Below, piece by piece: positions 60,619-62,000 of a stretch of DNA of 62,000 nucleotides (the stretch's first letter is position 1; each line of letters opens with the position of its first letter). The position numbers were made by a program, and so were the translations under genes. The stretch is taken from the NCBI GenBank assembly GCA_905221605.1, contig CAJNDS010000624.1, positions 140,001 to 202,000 of the forward strand, in the 5' to 3' direction. Below the pieces are notes generated by a model, which saw nothing but the letters and a program-made list of their open reading frames with translations, was not told the DNA's origin and searched no databases. The DNA comes from Symbiodinium natans. Taxonomy: Eukaryota; Sar; Dinophyceae; Suessiales; Symbiodiniaceae.

Positions 60619-61006
60619 CTGCAAACAGCAGCCCCGTCTGGGCCCTTCAGGTGATAAACTGGGCCAAAGGCTTATACCTAAAAGGGCTCCTGTAGGCCCT
60701 GAAGCCGAATCCACCCAGCACAGATAAGCACCAGCAAGACACCACACATCCAAAAGCCCCCGCCCTCAGCACATCCTGATGGCCATGCCATGCCGGGAAA
60801 TCACGCTAAGATTTAAGCCCTGAACAGCCCGAAACATCCGACAAAATCCCTCCAAGAAATCGCAAAAGACCCCGCCTTAAGACCCCCCTAAACCCTAAAC
60901 CCGCAAACCGAAAAGACTGAACAGCTCTAAAAACCAAGAAGCGCCCTCATTGATTCAAAGACCCAAAGCCCAAAACCAAGAAACACCCATACATTCAAAG
61001 ACCCAC

Positions 61007-61084
61007 AGCCAAGATGTCCGGGCACCGGAATGCGCGTGGAGGCTGCTCCGCCGTGCGGGGCAGCCCCAAGCTGTGCAAGGCTGC
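61007..61084 (-). CDS. Internal exon, 26 codons, phase 0
   Basis: Between a CTGAG acceptor and a GTGGGT donor the minus strand reads AALHSLGLPRTAEQPPRAFR, then CPDILA, an exact number of codons. A plus frame starting with an ATG at 61014 is also open but short. Confidence 0.55.
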
Positions 61085-61099
61085 CTCAGCTAGGGGTTT

Positions 61100-61640
61100 G
61101 TAGGGTTCGGAAGTGATGAGAGAATTTGAACAGGTAACAGGGTTTAGGGCTAAGGGCTGCAGAATGTCATCGACGATTTTGTGAAGGGTTTTGGGGAGAG
61201 CCGGGGGGTTAGGGCAGGAGGGCTTTTCAGGGTTTATTGAGGGCTTAAAGGGCTTAGGGCTTGTATGGTAGGTTTCCTAAATGATAATCGGGCTTCTCTG
61301 TCGGGCATCTGCTAGACCCCTCCATAATATGGGATTAGGGCTCAGAGCTCCATACTTGCAGCCTCAGCGTTGAGGCCACAACCCTACTCGGTCTTCCTAG
61401 TTCTATGCACCTTGAGGCATCATCGCGGATTTAGGGTTTAGGGCATGCCCCTGGACCCCAGGCTCGAAACGGCACAAGCCTCAACAGCCTTCAGATGACT
61501 GACCCTCATTCCCCAAAATATCCTGAAAACCTAACCGTGGGGCTCCAAGGACTGTTATGTTAAGGTTTTTTTTGCCCAGAAGCCCTTCCTATAATAACGG
61601 TTCTGGGACCAGTATTGAGCCTAAGGGTAAAGGGGTGATG
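61100..61640. other. No gene seen
   Basis: TTTAGGG derivatives lie at about 61140, 61200-61260 and 61430. Confidence 0.4.
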
Positions 61641-61650
61641 AGTCCGAAAC

Positions 61651-61736
61651 CTAGTAACATCAGAGCGGCCGAGCTCGACCACACGCGCGGCGGCCCAGGG
61701 CGGGGCTACAAGGCGCCAGGTGCCGAAGGTGACGTC
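61651..61736 (-). CDS. Internal exon, 28 codons plus two bases
   Basis: After a TTAAG acceptor the minus strand reads DVTFGTWRLVAPPWAAARVV, then ELGRSDVT, and ends AG before a donor GTTTCG. No family is recognised. Confidence 0.6.
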
Positions 61737-61772
61737 CTTAAGCGAAGATGTAGGTGTTCAAGGGTTTGGGGC

Positions 61773-61845
61773 TTAGGGTTTAAACCCTAAACCCCAAACC
61801 CAAAGCCCTAAACTCGAAACCCTAAACCCTGAACCCTAAATAGGG
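61773..61845. repeat. Head-to-head telomere-like junction
   Basis: TTAGGGTTTAAACCCTAA (61773-61790) is a perfect palindrome joining TTTAGGG and CCCTAAA orientations, followed by degenerate CCCTAAA units and then TAGGGTTTGGG again. Confidence 0.85.
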
Positions 61846-62000
61846 TTTGGGCTTGGGGTCGAGGGTTTTGTGGGTTCTGGGGTTGAGGGGGGGGGGGGGG
61901 GGTTCTGGAGCTTGTAGGCTGAAAGAGTTTTGTCGAGTTTACCTGAACCCTTCCCCCCAAACTAACATACCGCTTAGTTGCTGAGTTCGTAAAGTGTACT

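Overview
The window looks like nuclear DNA of a dinoflagellate, most likely close to Symbiodiniaceae. Directly visible are: short degenerate tracts of TTTAGGG/CCCTAAA (plant/alga-type telomere repeat) scattered through almost every non-coding stretch; genes broken into short exons with GT-AG but also GC-AG introns; an ubiquitin-like plus ankyrin-repeat protein, a second ubiquitin-like protein and a small secreted Cys-rich protein of kinds that are abundant in dinoflagellates; many G and C homopolymers; and a strong excess of exons on the minus strand, as in dinoflagellate unidirectional gene arrays. No rRNA, complete tRNA, CRISPR array, bacterial operon or promoter box was seen.

Layout. 0-6.2 kb: a Cys-rich candidate (+), the ankyrin gene (-, 1.97-3.09 kb), and a decayed reading frame (-, 4.73-6.19 kb) ending beside a tRNA-like A/B-box pair. 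7.4-12.1 kb: a multi-exon, about four-pass membrane protein gene (-). 12.2-20 kb: gene-poor, with telomere-like tracts, a 9-bp array and a nine-copy hairpin array (17.2-18.25 kb). 20-25 kb: minus exons beside an 890-bp array of a 9-bp unit, dispersed elements and a 26-bp minisatellite. 25-32 kb: several minus genes, including the second ubiquitin-like gene, whose intron looks like an introner transposon insertion, and a clean three-exon, all-phase-0 gene (31.58-32.05 kb). 33.3-34.2 kb: the clearest plus-strand gene, with a MITE-like element as its last intron. 35-49.3 kb: a minus-strand run containing a 301-aa single-exon protein, a secreted Cys-rich protein with a GC-AG intron, and a gene with three consecutive phase-0 exons. 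49.5-62 kb: many short exons, mostly minus, with plus-strand candidates near 49.6, 54-55 and 60.2 kb, and several microsatellites.

Most exons were called by eye from reading frame, residue texture, AG acceptors and GT/GC donors, so borders are approximate unless phases were checked by counting (stated where done). Few products can be named. No joint pathway is evident: these look like unrelated nuclear genes read mainly in one direction. The most distinctive signals are (1) introns flanked by short direct repeats with inverted-repeat ends, (2) the nine-copy hairpin array, (3) repeated birth of 9-bp tandem arrays from telomere-like DNA, and (4) long frames that continue in register across a single TAG.
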